64,000 nt of DNA from Morchella semilibera (lineage: Eukaryota > Ascomycota > Pezizomycetes > Pezizales > Morchellaceae), in assembly GCA_009192285.1 (NCBI GenBank), contig WBVU01000015.1:558001-622000 (forward strand), in the 5' to 3' direction. The translations under genes and the position numbers were made by a program. Under the pieces are notes generated by a model. That model was not told where the DNA came from, did no database searches, and saw only the letters and a program-made list of their open reading frames with translations. The stretch's first letter is position 1. The number at the start of each line of letters is the position of its first letter. Shown in pieces: positions 25,515 to 36,019 of this stretch.

Positions 25515-25783
25515 TTTCATTTCCCTGTGATGCAATTGGTTTTGATGCGCTGCCAAGGAAAGGATCTTTCCGCTCATAAACTACAACGACACAAATCAAA
25601 GCATCGTGGCGTGGCCTAGTGGTAATACACTGGGCTTCGTCATATGACCACGACAGGTTCAAATCCTGGTGGGAGCAGTGATGAGAATGCCCAACATGGT
25701 AGCGACGCTCTTGAGGGATGACACTCATTCACATAAGTCTTTTGCTGCCCGCTTTTTTTATTATTTAATTATTTTTTTTAGCC
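25515..25783 (+). mobile_element. tRNA-derived SINE, copy 1
   Basis: The tRNA-like head begins at about 25605. It has an A-box-like TGGCCTAGTGG and a B-box GGTTCAAATCC (25656-25666). The body that follows (GAATGCCCAACATGGTAGCG ... GATGACACTC) is shared with two other copies in the window, and the copy ends in a T/A-rich tail. Similarity to copy 2 also extends about 90 bp upstream of the head. It is not a functional tRNA: the ends cannot form an acceptor stem. Confidence 0.8.
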
Positions 25784-25930
25784 TTGGGGGGCCCCTCCGC
25801 ATTCTTCCTCTATGTTAGTGATGAGGCCTTCTGGGTAGAGTTTCAGTGCCCTCGTGCTTAGTCGTGCCCGAACAGAAACTTTCAAAACGATAGCCCAGCT
25901 AGACTGAAAACGAGTGATACCTCATGAATC

Positions 25931-26016
25931 ATTTCTTTCTTTCTTTCTTTCCTTCTTCCTTCCTTCCTTCCTTCCTTCCTTCCTTCCTTCCTTCCTTCCT
26001 TCCTTCCTTCCTTTCC
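25931..26016. repeat. (TTCT)n / (TTCC)n microsatellite
   Basis: About 86 bp of TTTC units passing into TTCC units. Its frames give only poly-Ser/Phe-Leu or Lys/Gly/Arg strings and are not genes. Confidence 0.9.
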
Positions 26017-26859
26017 CCCTTGTCTACCCCACCAGTCCACAAACCCCTCCACAGCCACCGTCCTCTACCATGACGCCAGACAATATCCCCCTCTAACCCC
26101 GGCCGGCCGGTCCCTCGACGCCGAAACAACCGGCGCGGCCTCAATCTCAGGAAATCACCAAAGGCCAACAACATGCACCGCGCCGGCCCCGGATCAATCC
26201 TTATCAAAGACACATGTATGTATGTATGCAGTACAATTCCATAACATGCACTTATCTGTAGGTAGCGGTTTGGCCTCCGGGCTGCGGGGTTGTCCGCGAC
26301 GCCGTACGGCCTTGGCTCCGGGGCGATAGTTCAGCTGGAGTACGGACGATTCATGTGTCCATCCATCCATCCATAGCTGGGCACGCAAATTGGTACTTTG
26401 CATACCTCGCTATAGTTACATGTATACATGTAAGTATATGGCGGAGCTCAATACGCCGCCGGATCACTTTGTGTCCGGGTTCTATTTTTGCTATCCCGGA
26501 TCCCTTCTATCCCGTGCGAGATTTGATGAGTTTTTGGCCATCCGGAATATATATATATATACAAGTGTATATATATATATATGAGGGGGGTTATGATTAT
26601 AATTGTTTGTGTTACTGTAGATCATTGTGTCATAAAAATCATCAACTGCTCCATTGTAGCAGTGTCGCCGACGATCCATTGTATTCAGGGAAAGATCTCC
26701 TTGCCCTAAATAATTGAATAAAGGGCATACAGAACCCCAAACTCAATAGCTAAAAACCCCCAAAAAGCCCCACGTCAAAATTACAAAGCTAAATTTACAA
26801 TTACACGGCATCCTCTTAGAAGAGGAAAGAAGCCAAATGTACAGCCTGCACCATCACCA

Positions 26860-28189
26860 CTAGTAATCGTAATCATACTTCAAGCAAATAGTACCGCTCT
26901 CAGGATTTACAAGCTCGCTCAATGGCACCGACTCACCCAGCTTCCCTAGGTCGATCTTGAAATCGAGCGTGACATTACCGGCGGCAGCATTGCTGTAATC
27001 GAACGGGATGATGGGGCCGGAGACGTCACTGTAGCGGCGCCTGGGGTCCTTCTGCTGCCATTGCCACCAGATGCGGTCGAGGTTTGCATGGTGGAGGTAG
27101 AAGAGTGGGTCTGTATTAACACAGGTACAATATCAGCACAAATACATCCAACCAAGTTATAGCAAAAAGAAATGGGGGGGGGCAAAACTCACCGCCAGGA
27201 CTGTTATAAGCATCACCGATAGCGCCCAACACTCCACCAACACCAAAGTGCCCACCGCCATGCACATTCTTCACATCGAAGCTCGGCTCGCCCTCTGTGC
27301 GGCGGGCAAACGCGCCAAAGGTCGTCTTTGACATCATCTCCTCGATGACCTCGGGGACGAGGTTCGTGAGCGCGATCGGCTCCACAAAGTCACGGGTCAG
27401 GCAGTGCGGGTTGGAGACATTGACATCGTGCGACGGGCCGAGGCTGAGCTTGAACTTGTTAAAGGTGAAGGGACCATCCTGGACACATCCGCCGCCAGTG
27501 CGGCCGACGATCCCAAGGAAGTTTAACGACTCGTCAATCTCGACGAAGGGGCCGTTGCCTCCAAAGCCTGCGGGGTTCAATTAGCCAACGATAACTCTTA
27601 CTTGCAGGGGCGCACTGGAGAAGGAATGTCGTACCAGTTTCGGGATCGAAGATGGACCACTCGGTCATTTCGGTGCCCGACTGGGAGTCGATCAACCAGT
27701 CCCAGTACGGCTGGCCGCCGGTCCACCCGCACTCTTCGCGCAGCGCCTTCTCGTAGGCGGAGACGAAGTAGCGGTGCCAGGGGAGGAAGTGGCCGACAAA
27801 GTGGATGTTTGGGGTTTGGGAGCTGTGGACGCCTTGGAAGTCGTCGTAGATGCTGTCAGCGCCGGTGACGGCACCAATTGATTTCTTCTTTGCAAGGCAT
27901 TGGACGGCGGCGAGGTATTTTTTCTTTTCCTTGTTTGTGAGGGAGCGCCTGAGGGAGGGACCGATTGGTTAGTTATATTGCGTTGAGAATTATATACCAA
28001 AGGTACTTGGGCGGAATATATTATAATTATGTGAGTAACATACCATTCTTTCCTTACTATGGGCTCACGACATCTGTACGAATCTCTTGAGGCCAAAGAT
28101 AAATCTGATGACTCGGAGGCGATGGGAGAGGCGATAGAGAGTGTTGATAGACACAATACTGCCGCACTTGTGAATCCAAAAAACTTCAT
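26860..28189 (-). CDS. Secreted tyrosinase (type-3 copper oxidase)
   Basis: Tyrosinases oxidise monophenols and diphenols to quinones with a di-copper centre, in melanin or secondary-metabolite chemistry. Four exons (28189-28044, 27948-27635, 27567-27193, 27110-26860) give 361 aa with exact phases. Residues 1-20 are a signal peptide (MKFFGFTSAAVLCLSTLSIA). The CuA site fits the family pattern: VH90, IH98, then FLPWH107R with E115. CuB is present as NPHCLTRD, VHGGGHFG and DPLFYLHHANLDRIWW. PYWDW lies between them. The protein ends about 80 residues after CuB (DYDY) and lacks the long C-terminal inhibitory domain of classical melanin tyrosinases, matching the short secreted tyrosinase group of fungi. 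The gene is single and not in an obvious cluster. Confidence 0.92.
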
Positions 28190-30051
28190 ACTGACAATTA
28201 TAACTTTCCTTGTGAAAAGGTGGGATGTATATAAAAGAGATATAATTAAAGTGGCCTCGAATGCAGGTCCAGAGAATAATACTATTTGATCAGAGGGTCT
28301 ACGGAAGGTGGTCTCCCCCCTCGTATTTATCTATGAGTAGAGTGTAAAATCTGCAATTGCAATTAAAGGAGGATATTATATTAAGTACATCTAGCGAATG
28401 GAGCTCTCTCGTGCCCTCACGTCTCGGCATGCAATGCGTGTTCCGGGTTGACAGTACTCTGCATTAGATTTTGTATGTAGGTGTACCTGCTAACGCTATC
28501 AGTAAATAACAAATAAATGAACCCTTCTGTTTTGATCTAGCGAGCTCACGCTTCCTTATTTTCCCTTGCCTGCCTGCAGTCGAGGGATCGAGGGAATTGA
28601 GAGTGTGGAGACGTAGCTAGACGTACATACATGTAGTTGCAAGCCCACCATGTATGTACCCACCCGCAACGCCACAAAAGCGCTTGAGGCGATGATTAAA
28701 CCCAACTCGTCGGACGGGATGATATATGACAGTGTTAGGCTGTAGCCACCATGCAAGCCTCGATGGGGGTTGTGGATAGTTCTTTGGCCATGTTTAACTA
28801 CAGCAGCTAGATCTAGACAGTTGAATAATTAATTAGAACATTCGTGCTGAATATACGTATGATCATATATAGTTAGGGACAAGTTAAATCTCCAGTAGAG
28901 TATGAAGTTGCGTTTAGTATCGCAGCATTAGGTATATTACGGATACAATATAGGTAGGGTCTGTCCAAGAGGCTATGATCGGAACAACGAGGATAGCCTG
29001 GTATCTGGGCCCAAAGATAGATTAACTGTGGAGTCTTCCTACATGTCTTCCTGGTCGGGGTACGTGGGTTCATCGGTAATATACAGTAGTAACTGGTGCT
29101 GCTATTTAGAAGCCGCTATCATTAAAAGCCTGATGTTAGCATTGGCTAGGAAAGGAATGAATAACTATTCTTACCAAGCTTAATACAGATGTTGATTAAT
29201 ATATAATATGGCCATTACGGAATCTTGGTTAAGGTTAAAGAGTGACCTTACTAAATTCCGTGGGAATGTTCCCTTAATTTAGATCTGTGCGCCGGCATAG
29301 TTATATAGCCGTCCCTAATGCCAACAGTTCTGAACAGAGAAGTTAAGGAAGGTAGAGGAGGGTAGCAACCCCTACTACTTTTGGGCACCCAGCTGACATC
29401 TTGGGGCGGCTGTCTTTCTGCCCACTTTTCCGTGCAGCACCAATGAGATTGCGAAATCCAAATTTCTCTACCATAGAATATCAGGGGATCAAAGTGCGGG
29501 GGAAACACAAGGCCATATATAGGTCTCATGTCGTATCTCTTATTGTGTGGAGAAAAGAAAGGAAAACTTGAGGCATTAAAGTTTTATGAATATTAATACG
29601 ATATAATGGTAAGCTTAAAATTATTTTTCAGGGGAATGCTTGCAGGATCCTTCAATTCCAGCAAGGGGCACCCATTGGTTAAAGACCACACACCATGAAG
29701 GAACATGGTTCGTTACAATAGAGTACCAATCAGTTCCTTGCAAGGGCATCATTATCCCTTAGGTTGTCTCCCCCCCCAGAAAAAAGCAAAAGTTGATACC
29801 TGATAGATCTTATTATCTCTCTTATCAAATAGTTGATCTCCTATAGGGGGGTAGCATTGACAGCTTAAGGGATAGCGCAGAGGTTTTATTTGTTTATTTG
29901 TTTATTTATTTATTTACTTATTTTTTGCTTTTCTAGGGGAAAGAGTGTAAAACCAAGGTGGAGATTTGAATAGGGAGACCCGAGGTTGACTTCTAATTCT
30001 ATAGGGACCTTGGTTAACCGGTACCAGACTGTATTTTCTTGGTCGAAAGTA

Positions 30052-30184
30052 GACCGTGTGCACCTGTGGCGAGCACGTACCTGTGCCGAGCATCTTAAGG
30101 ATCTACTACAAATGATGGCCTTTATTATGTGGATTAGATAAGATGCTCGGCACAGGTACATGCTCGGCACAGGTGCACACGGTC
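30052..30184. repeat. foldback element with 46-bp arms
   Basis: The left arm 30052-30097 (starting GACCGTGTGCACCTGTG) is the reverse complement of 30139-30184 with about two mismatches. The loop is about 41 nt. Each arm also contains the short unit ACCTGTGCCGAGCA twice. Such structures are typical of MITE-like or foldback fossils. No coding is present. Confidence 0.85.
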
Positions 30185-30186
30185 AC

Positions 30187-30323
30187 GCGTAGGTAAATAC
30201 CGTCGTTCACGGGTGTTGACGGACACTGGACCGTGCTGACGGAACAAGCCGAAAGAGAGACAGCCAAGCCAAGTTTGGCCTGCAATCCGTCAACACCCTG
30301 TGAACGACAGTAGGCAGATACGC
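30187..30323. repeat. second foldback element, adjacent
   Basis: The arm 30201-30223 (CGTCGTTCACGGGTGTTGAC, then GGA) is repeated inverted at 30286-30309 with one extra base. Weaker pairing (GCGTA at each outer end) extends the arms to 30187 and 30323. It starts only two bases after the first foldback ends. Confidence 0.75.
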
Positions 30324-30563
30324 TGCACGCCACACGCCGGTGCCGGGCCGCTACTCGGGATCGTCTCAGCCGCGGTTCCATACCAGGGTTGAACTTACCC
30401 ACTTCAATAAACAGTGTGTTCTAGAACATGGGGGTAAAGTCGTAATTCTGGAGCGTCCTAGATGTCCTTGTAGAGTAGAGGAGTCTAGAGGAGAATAAAA
30501 ACAGGATACTAAATCAGTTCGAGTACTCACGTTTTCATTTAGTAGGCCACCTCAAAAGTATCT

Positions 30564-30946
30564 AACGCGTTGGACCAGGAACCCTGTCAGACGCAGAAAC
30601 ACAGGAGGAAAATGGAATTGAAATCATTATGAAGATCTATCCTTCTTATGTGAGAACCATCTCAAAGAAATTCTGACACAAATATCTTAAAAGCTGGTGG
30701 AGATATGTTATGGTGCTGATCTCTCCATACAAGTGTTTGTATAGGAGTTTCTAATTTGACTGTTTCTTCACGAGTTTTTAAGCAAATTTCCCCCTTAAAC
30801 TTGGAGGAGTACCCTTCTTAATAGGCAATTCTGCCTATGTAGATGGTATCTAGATTCATATGGTTTTGAGGCTTTACCACAAGTGCTGGTTCTTCAGATT
30901 TTGCTGGTTGCCAGGCGACAGGTTTCTGCGTTCCGGTCCAACGCGT
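30564..30946. mobile_element. short terminal-inverted-repeat element (MITE-like)
   Basis: The left end AACGCGTTGGACC (30564) and the right end GGTCCAACGCGTT (to 30946) are inverted copies. Pairing resumes at GGAA and CGCAGAAAC after a 10-base insertion on the left. The interior is about 310 bp, AT-rich, without an open frame. No clear target-site duplication is visible. It could be a non-autonomous DNA transposon or a remnant of one. Confidence 0.6.
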
Positions 30947-31940
30947 TGCTCCTTTCTTAATAATACCGAGCGTTCCTTTTGTCCAGCCCGCTCCTCACGT
31001 CATTGCTTTTATGCACGGTCTTAATGCAACTTAGGCCAACTGGAGACCCTTACACCAAATTCCTAATCCCCTCCCGGGCCAGCCTATGCCGCATCTGGGT
31101 CCGCTTAGCAGTTAAGCTCCACGAGAATCCCATGATCGCTAAGCCGGCCCATGGGAGAATCCCTTCGTCGAGTCCGAAATTTGTCTCGGCAAGTGCATTA
31201 ACCTTCCCACCTAATGGCTGACACGCAGTTGATTCAGTTGCGATAATTGCCGTGTAGGCGATTCCTACCTTCACGGGGAGGTGAGCGAGACCATGAATGT
31301 TTGATATGCTTGTGAAAGAGCGTGCTATCTTGAGTCTCAACTTCAGAGGGTATGCCTATAAGCCATGTTATTATGTTACTAGCTAGGCTAGATACTTGTG
31401 ATATGTAGCAAAATTTTCGAGCTATTTTATTTGGTGCCAGGTCGTTGTCTAGCTGGGCATGAGTAATTGAGTTATATGCACGTACAGCCATGTCATGGCT
31501 TGTATCTCAGCGTCGAGAAGGCGCCCCCCTGAGTTGCAAGTAGCCAGTGTATATAAACAAGAATTTCAAGCACGTGCAGGCTTTCTTGCAATGTTAGATG
31601 TCTCATTCGACCGATCCGCAGTGATATTTGGCCGTCCAAGACGCGGGGAAAAATCCGGTACAAATCCAGTACCTACAACCGCGGATCGATGGCCGCCAGT
31701 ATCATAATTATCATAATTATATGCCATCGTAAGATACTTATCAAGGAGTAGGGGTCAGGATAAAGTTCCTGCATATCCCATGTCCTAGGTATCGGTACAT
31801 GCATGGCCGTATAAGATCCTGAATAGACCACGACCCCGATCACAGATTACACGACCCGAAAGCTTAAATTTTTTTCTTGCATCAAGCCTATTACTCTCAA
31901 CCACTCGAATCCCGCCAGCCGGTGGAGGAGCTAGTTAGCC

Positions 31941-33456
31941 ATGTCTAGCGGATTGGGGCCGTTGATGTTGGTGGTGACGTTCACGTTACTATCACTTTCA
32001 ACGGTGTTCGTGGGGTTGAGGTATGTTAAACTGTGTGAAACTTTGGATCTAGATGAATTAAATATGAACCGTTGGGTTGACATTTCCCCTCGCCAGGTTT
32101 TATTGTCGCAGTGTTGTTGTTAAGGAATTTGGGGCCGATGATTGGATCATGCTGGTGGCTTTCGTAGGGACATGGCTGATGTGTTTGGTCTTGTAATTGC
32201 AGGATGCTAACATAGCGAATAGATCATGGCGTGGGGAATGGGAGTGACGAATTATTTTCACGTATACTATGGAACTGGGTATGCTGTCCTTCCCGAGATT
32301 TTAAGTTTGCAGATCAGTGAATATTGACATACGCCCCTAGAAAACACTCTGTTGACCTGGTACCTCTCCTTCAAATCCCATGAACTATAGCTATATTTTA
32401 TGCCACTGACAAAAGAAATGTCTTTAGGACTATGACAAAATCATCATCCCAACATTAAAGCTATGGTATGTCTACCAGCTACAGTACCTCTTAGTACTGT
32501 TCTCCCTCAAGGCCAGTATCCTCTCGTTCTACCGCCGATTGTCGCCCGCGAGGGGCTATCAAATTTCCATCTACATCGTCGGTGGTGCTGTCACCATTTA
32601 CACTATCTCCATGCTCTTTGTCAATGTTCGTCAGCCTGAATTCCTTCTCTGTTCCAGCTCCATTTGTATACTAAATCCGTTTGACAGGCTTTCGAGTGCC
32701 CGAAGGATCCAAGTCGTGCTTGGTCTCTGAGTTTCCCGCAGGGCTGCAACAACCTTGTAGTTGTCTATTATGTAATGGCATCATTTAATATCCTATCTGA
32801 TATTGTAATACTATTGCTACCGTGGCCTTCGCTGTTGAAGTTGCAGGTCAATAAGCGGAAACGAGGTGGGTTAATCAATAGAGATGTATTTCTACATGGA
32901 TAAGTGGACTAACAACTATATAGTTGCTCTCTTATTAATCTTCTCATGTGGAAGTATAGCGGTTGTGGCTTCAATTGTGAGGATTAATGCTCTATACAAG
33001 TATCACCATGCAGTTTTGACAGGTGGAGATATTCCATGTACGACTCCCATTAAATGTTACCAGTCCAGAATCTAACAAGGGACCTATCTAGACATCGCCA
33101 TCTACATTCTTCTCTGGTCGCAGATCGAAGTCAATGTTGCCATCATCAGTGCTTCTGCACCGACTTTAAAGCCACTTGTCAGATCAATCCTCGGGGGCAC
33201 TACCTTCGCGAAATCCTATGAACAAGGCGGCGAACTGGGCTATTCCGGCAATAGTAGGCGCGGAATACCCTTACACTCGCTAAATAGAAGTGTAGCACAG
33301 GGGGTCACTACTGAGATCCAAGGAAGGGAAAGAAATGAGAGTGAGGAGAATATTGTCATGAAGAATGACGAGATTATCCGGACAGTTGAGGTAAAGGTGG
33401 ATACGGACCGCGAGGGCTCAACAGATAGTATTAGGCAATTGGAGTTTGGGAGGTAA
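31941..33456 (+). CDS. Pth11-like fungal rhodopsin-domain membrane protein
   Basis: This family comprises fungal-specific seven-helix receptors, some needed for surface sensing. I assembled seven exons: 31941-32020, 32097-32163, 32223-32261, 32428-32625, 32688-32865, 32924-33037 and 33080 (or 33092) to 33456, giving 346-350 aa with matching phases. Visible family marks are RFYCRSVVVKEFGADDWIML in the first part, then AWGMGV, then LKASILSFYRRL. Further on are FECPKDPSRAWSL, QGCNN, LPWPSLLKLQ and SASAPTLKPL, in the order expected for this fold. About seven hydrophobic segments are present, then a polar cytoplasmic tail. The second and last introns have alternative acceptors. The last acceptor choice decides between DIPWTYLDIAIY and DIPYIAIY, and the first of these fits the family better. 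It stands alone in repeat-rich DNA. Confidence 0.8.
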
Positions 33457-36019
33457 TAGTGATACGTTGAGGGATGGTTGAATGCTTTCTTTGTAAGATA
33501 TACATAGGGATTGAATATGAAATAACTCTTAGCTCATGCGGTGTTAGAGAAATTTTTATTGTTGATACAGAAGAATTGTTACGTCTTTACGAACCTACAT
33601 ATTTCTCGTGAGGATACCAGTTCCATGTACTGGGAACAAATCTATTCAGCCCAATTGTAAGAATTGTAAGTGTCGACTAGCTGGTGTTGGCATACTTTAC
33701 TATCCCCATAGAATGATTCCCTCAAAAGACTGTTTGGGTAGACATGTATTCAACCATCGATTATTGGCCGTTTGGATAGGGAATCCTTAAAAGACTTGAC
33801 GGGCAGTAATCGGCAGAAAGCCCACTTAGCATTTTGGGCTTGAAAGAGGTCTCCAATGCCGAACTATGCAATCATGAGATATCACTCGGTATTGTCTGCG
33901 GGGCGGTAAAAAGTGTACCTACATCTTCCAGTTAGGGCAGTGGTGATTTTCTTTTATATAGTGAGCTATTATCCAAGAAGGGAATACATCATGCTTTAAA
34001 GCAAGAGGCGGTAGTCTATATCCGGTTTCAGGGCTAAAAAATGAAGAAAAAAAATAAATAAAAAACTTTTTTACGCCAGCAACAAAAGACTTATGTGTAT
34101 GAGTGTCATCCCTCAAGAGCGTCGCTACCATGTTGGGCATTCTCACCACTGCTCCCACCCGGGTTTGAACCGGTAAGTGGTCATATGACGAAGCCCAGTG
34201 TATTACCACTAGACCACGCCACGATACTTTTATTTGTGCCGCTACACTTTGTGAGCCCTCCGTTTGTGGAAGGATCCTTGGCAACGCACATCACCCACCA
34301 ACCGTACAGGGCAGGGCACCCAAGGAACACTCCGCTCCGCTAAGTACAGTCCATCGCGGAACAGACCCAGGTACATGTATACACCGATTATCCCCCACCC
34401 GCCCCCCGATTATCTCGGGGGGCAGCTCCCCTACATGACTATAATAAGATTTTAAACTGACTAGGAAGCTTAGATACATGTAGGCACCGTGCCCTAGTAG
34501 CCTAGGTATCTTTACGCTGGAAGGGCCCAGGCCCAGCCCAGGGCGGTCCGTGGAGGCCTGGGATCACAGAATATCACTCGTAAATGACCGACAGTCTAAA
34601 TGCCCTCCTAAACGAAGCGAAGGGCAGGGGTAAGGTCACAATACCGCTCTCTGGTTGGCTAATCTATGGGCTCAACACCACTGACCTTCAAGATTCATAT
34701 CTTTCCAAAGATGAGGGGAAAACGTCATGGCAGCGCGACGGCCGCCCCCTGCGGGGAGGGGGAAGCGGGTATTGTTCCAGTGACGCGAGTTTCGAGTACT
34801 GTGGGCTAGAAAGCACTGGAAACCAGGAATCATCTAGATATGTACCTTCAAGGTGTATGGCCACCTCTATATAGGGTTGGTCAGAGGCCCGGGGCGGCGG
34901 CGTGCCTAAGTAATTGTGAAGAGAAAGAGGCGAGACCTGGTTGCCTGATTGACTACAACAGCACAGATAGATGGGTCTTATATGCCCACCAAGTAGACAG
35001 TCACATATAAGAGTAAGTACATACCGGAAAATACTCCTAGGCACTTTGGCAACTCCGGTGCTAACAAGTGCGTGGACTAATGTGTGCTCCTACTTCTCAG
35101 TTAAGTAGACTCTGGGGCCACATTTCAATTCACAAAAGATGGTTGGTTTTTGTGGCGAGGAATGATGCGGGGAAGGCGAAAACGAGATAATTGCTAAATC
35201 ACCCCTTCTAAACCCCCAACTCTTCATATTGCTGCTTAGTGTCCCTTGGTTGAGCACCAAGAGGCGCCCCCCACCTGCAAGATTGATCACTGGATGCCCA
35301 ACGTGTACGGAAAACCCCAGCCAGATCAAGGGGATTGGATTAGGCCATATATCACCAACTAACCGACGGAATCAGAAGTCTCGCTGCTTTGGCTGACACA
35401 TTGCTGGTACATTCTTGCTTTGTAGTGATGATCAAGCAGAGTAGCGGGTCAATCAATCAATGGTTAATGGGGAAAATTTTAATGCCACGAAAGCACATTG
35501 TTTAAGTTTGTTTTTTTGGTTTTTTGTTGGGTTTTGTTTTGTCTCGCTTTGCTTTGGTTTAGTCTGTTTTGGGAGATGGCCGGGGGAAACTTTTATATAG
35601 GCATTCGCCATAGTCTTAGTTATGGGCTGCGTATAATTAATAATCTATTAAGGGGTCAATATTCAACCAGAGTGAGTTACCAATCAATCAATCAATCAAT
35701 GTCCAACAAGAGTCACCGGCTCGAGTGATAATCTATGAAGAATAGTATTTTTTTTCATTCATCGGAAAGGGTCTATCTATATCTAGCTGTAAGCAAGCAG
35801 AAGGCTCTCTATATAAGAAAAAATTCACAATGAATGAGTGTGAGTATAAGAAATATAATATATATAAGGAGATAAAAAGGAACCCGTTCCCACTGAGCAA
35901 AAGCACCCAGCAGAACCGGGCGGGTTTCGAACACACGCCAGATAGATCGTAGGCCGTACGCAACAGACCACCAGTTAAAACAGTGCCTAATGAGTGTGTG
36001 TATGTGTCCGATATTACTC
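33457..36019. other. intergenic with SINE and motif copies
   Basis: No gene is supported. Copies of the recurring 19-bp motif lie at 33870-33888, 34562-34580 and (opposite strand) 35722-35740. T/G-rich sequence lies around 35500-35570. A short tRNA-like hairpin at about 35900-35965 was judged insufficient for a tRNA gene. The last part is the 3' flank of the lipase-like gene. Confidence 0.5.
34033..34313 (-). mobile_element. tRNA-derived SINE, copy 2
   Basis: Reverse-strand copy. The head starts at 34223 (CGTGGCGTGGTCTAGTGG), the B-box GGTTCAAACCC lies at about 34161-34171 and the conserved body runs to about 34085. An A/T-rich tail then runs to about 34033. Upstream of the head (34224-34313), sequence similar to copy 1 continues, including GCCAAGGAT and GCACAAAT, suggesting that the full element is about 270 bp. 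Confidence 0.8.

Larger units (their letters stand above)
24099..26859. other. intergenic with one SINE and microsatellites
   Basis: No protein gene is supported. A copy of the recurring 19-bp motif is at 24349-24367, about 250 bp upstream of the NOP9 start, and another on the other strand at 25911-25929. TACATGTA-type palindromes cluster at 25375-25390, 25470-25495 and 26418-26432. A near-palindromic TA tract is at 26547-26582. The SINE and TTCC tract have their own entries. Confidence 0.5.
28190..31940. other. AT-rich intergenic stretch with foldback elements
   Basis: No gene is supported. The DNA is AT-rich with scattered stops in all frames. A TTTA/TTTG tract is at 29885-29925. The structured repeats at 30.05-30.95 kb are listed separately. 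Frames on both strands at 30979-31340 overlap each other and carry no motif. Confidence 0.5.

Noticed and set aside
31020-31230. Segment with GCAGTTAAGC resembling part of a 5S rRNA
   Set aside because: Only about ten bases match; no further 5S blocks or fold.
35895-35970. tRNA-like sequence on the minus strand (GTGTTCGAAACC with paired ends) just downstream of the lipase-like gene
   Set aside because: Only about 63 nt between the paired ends and no acceptable anticodon arm; perhaps a degenerate SINE head.
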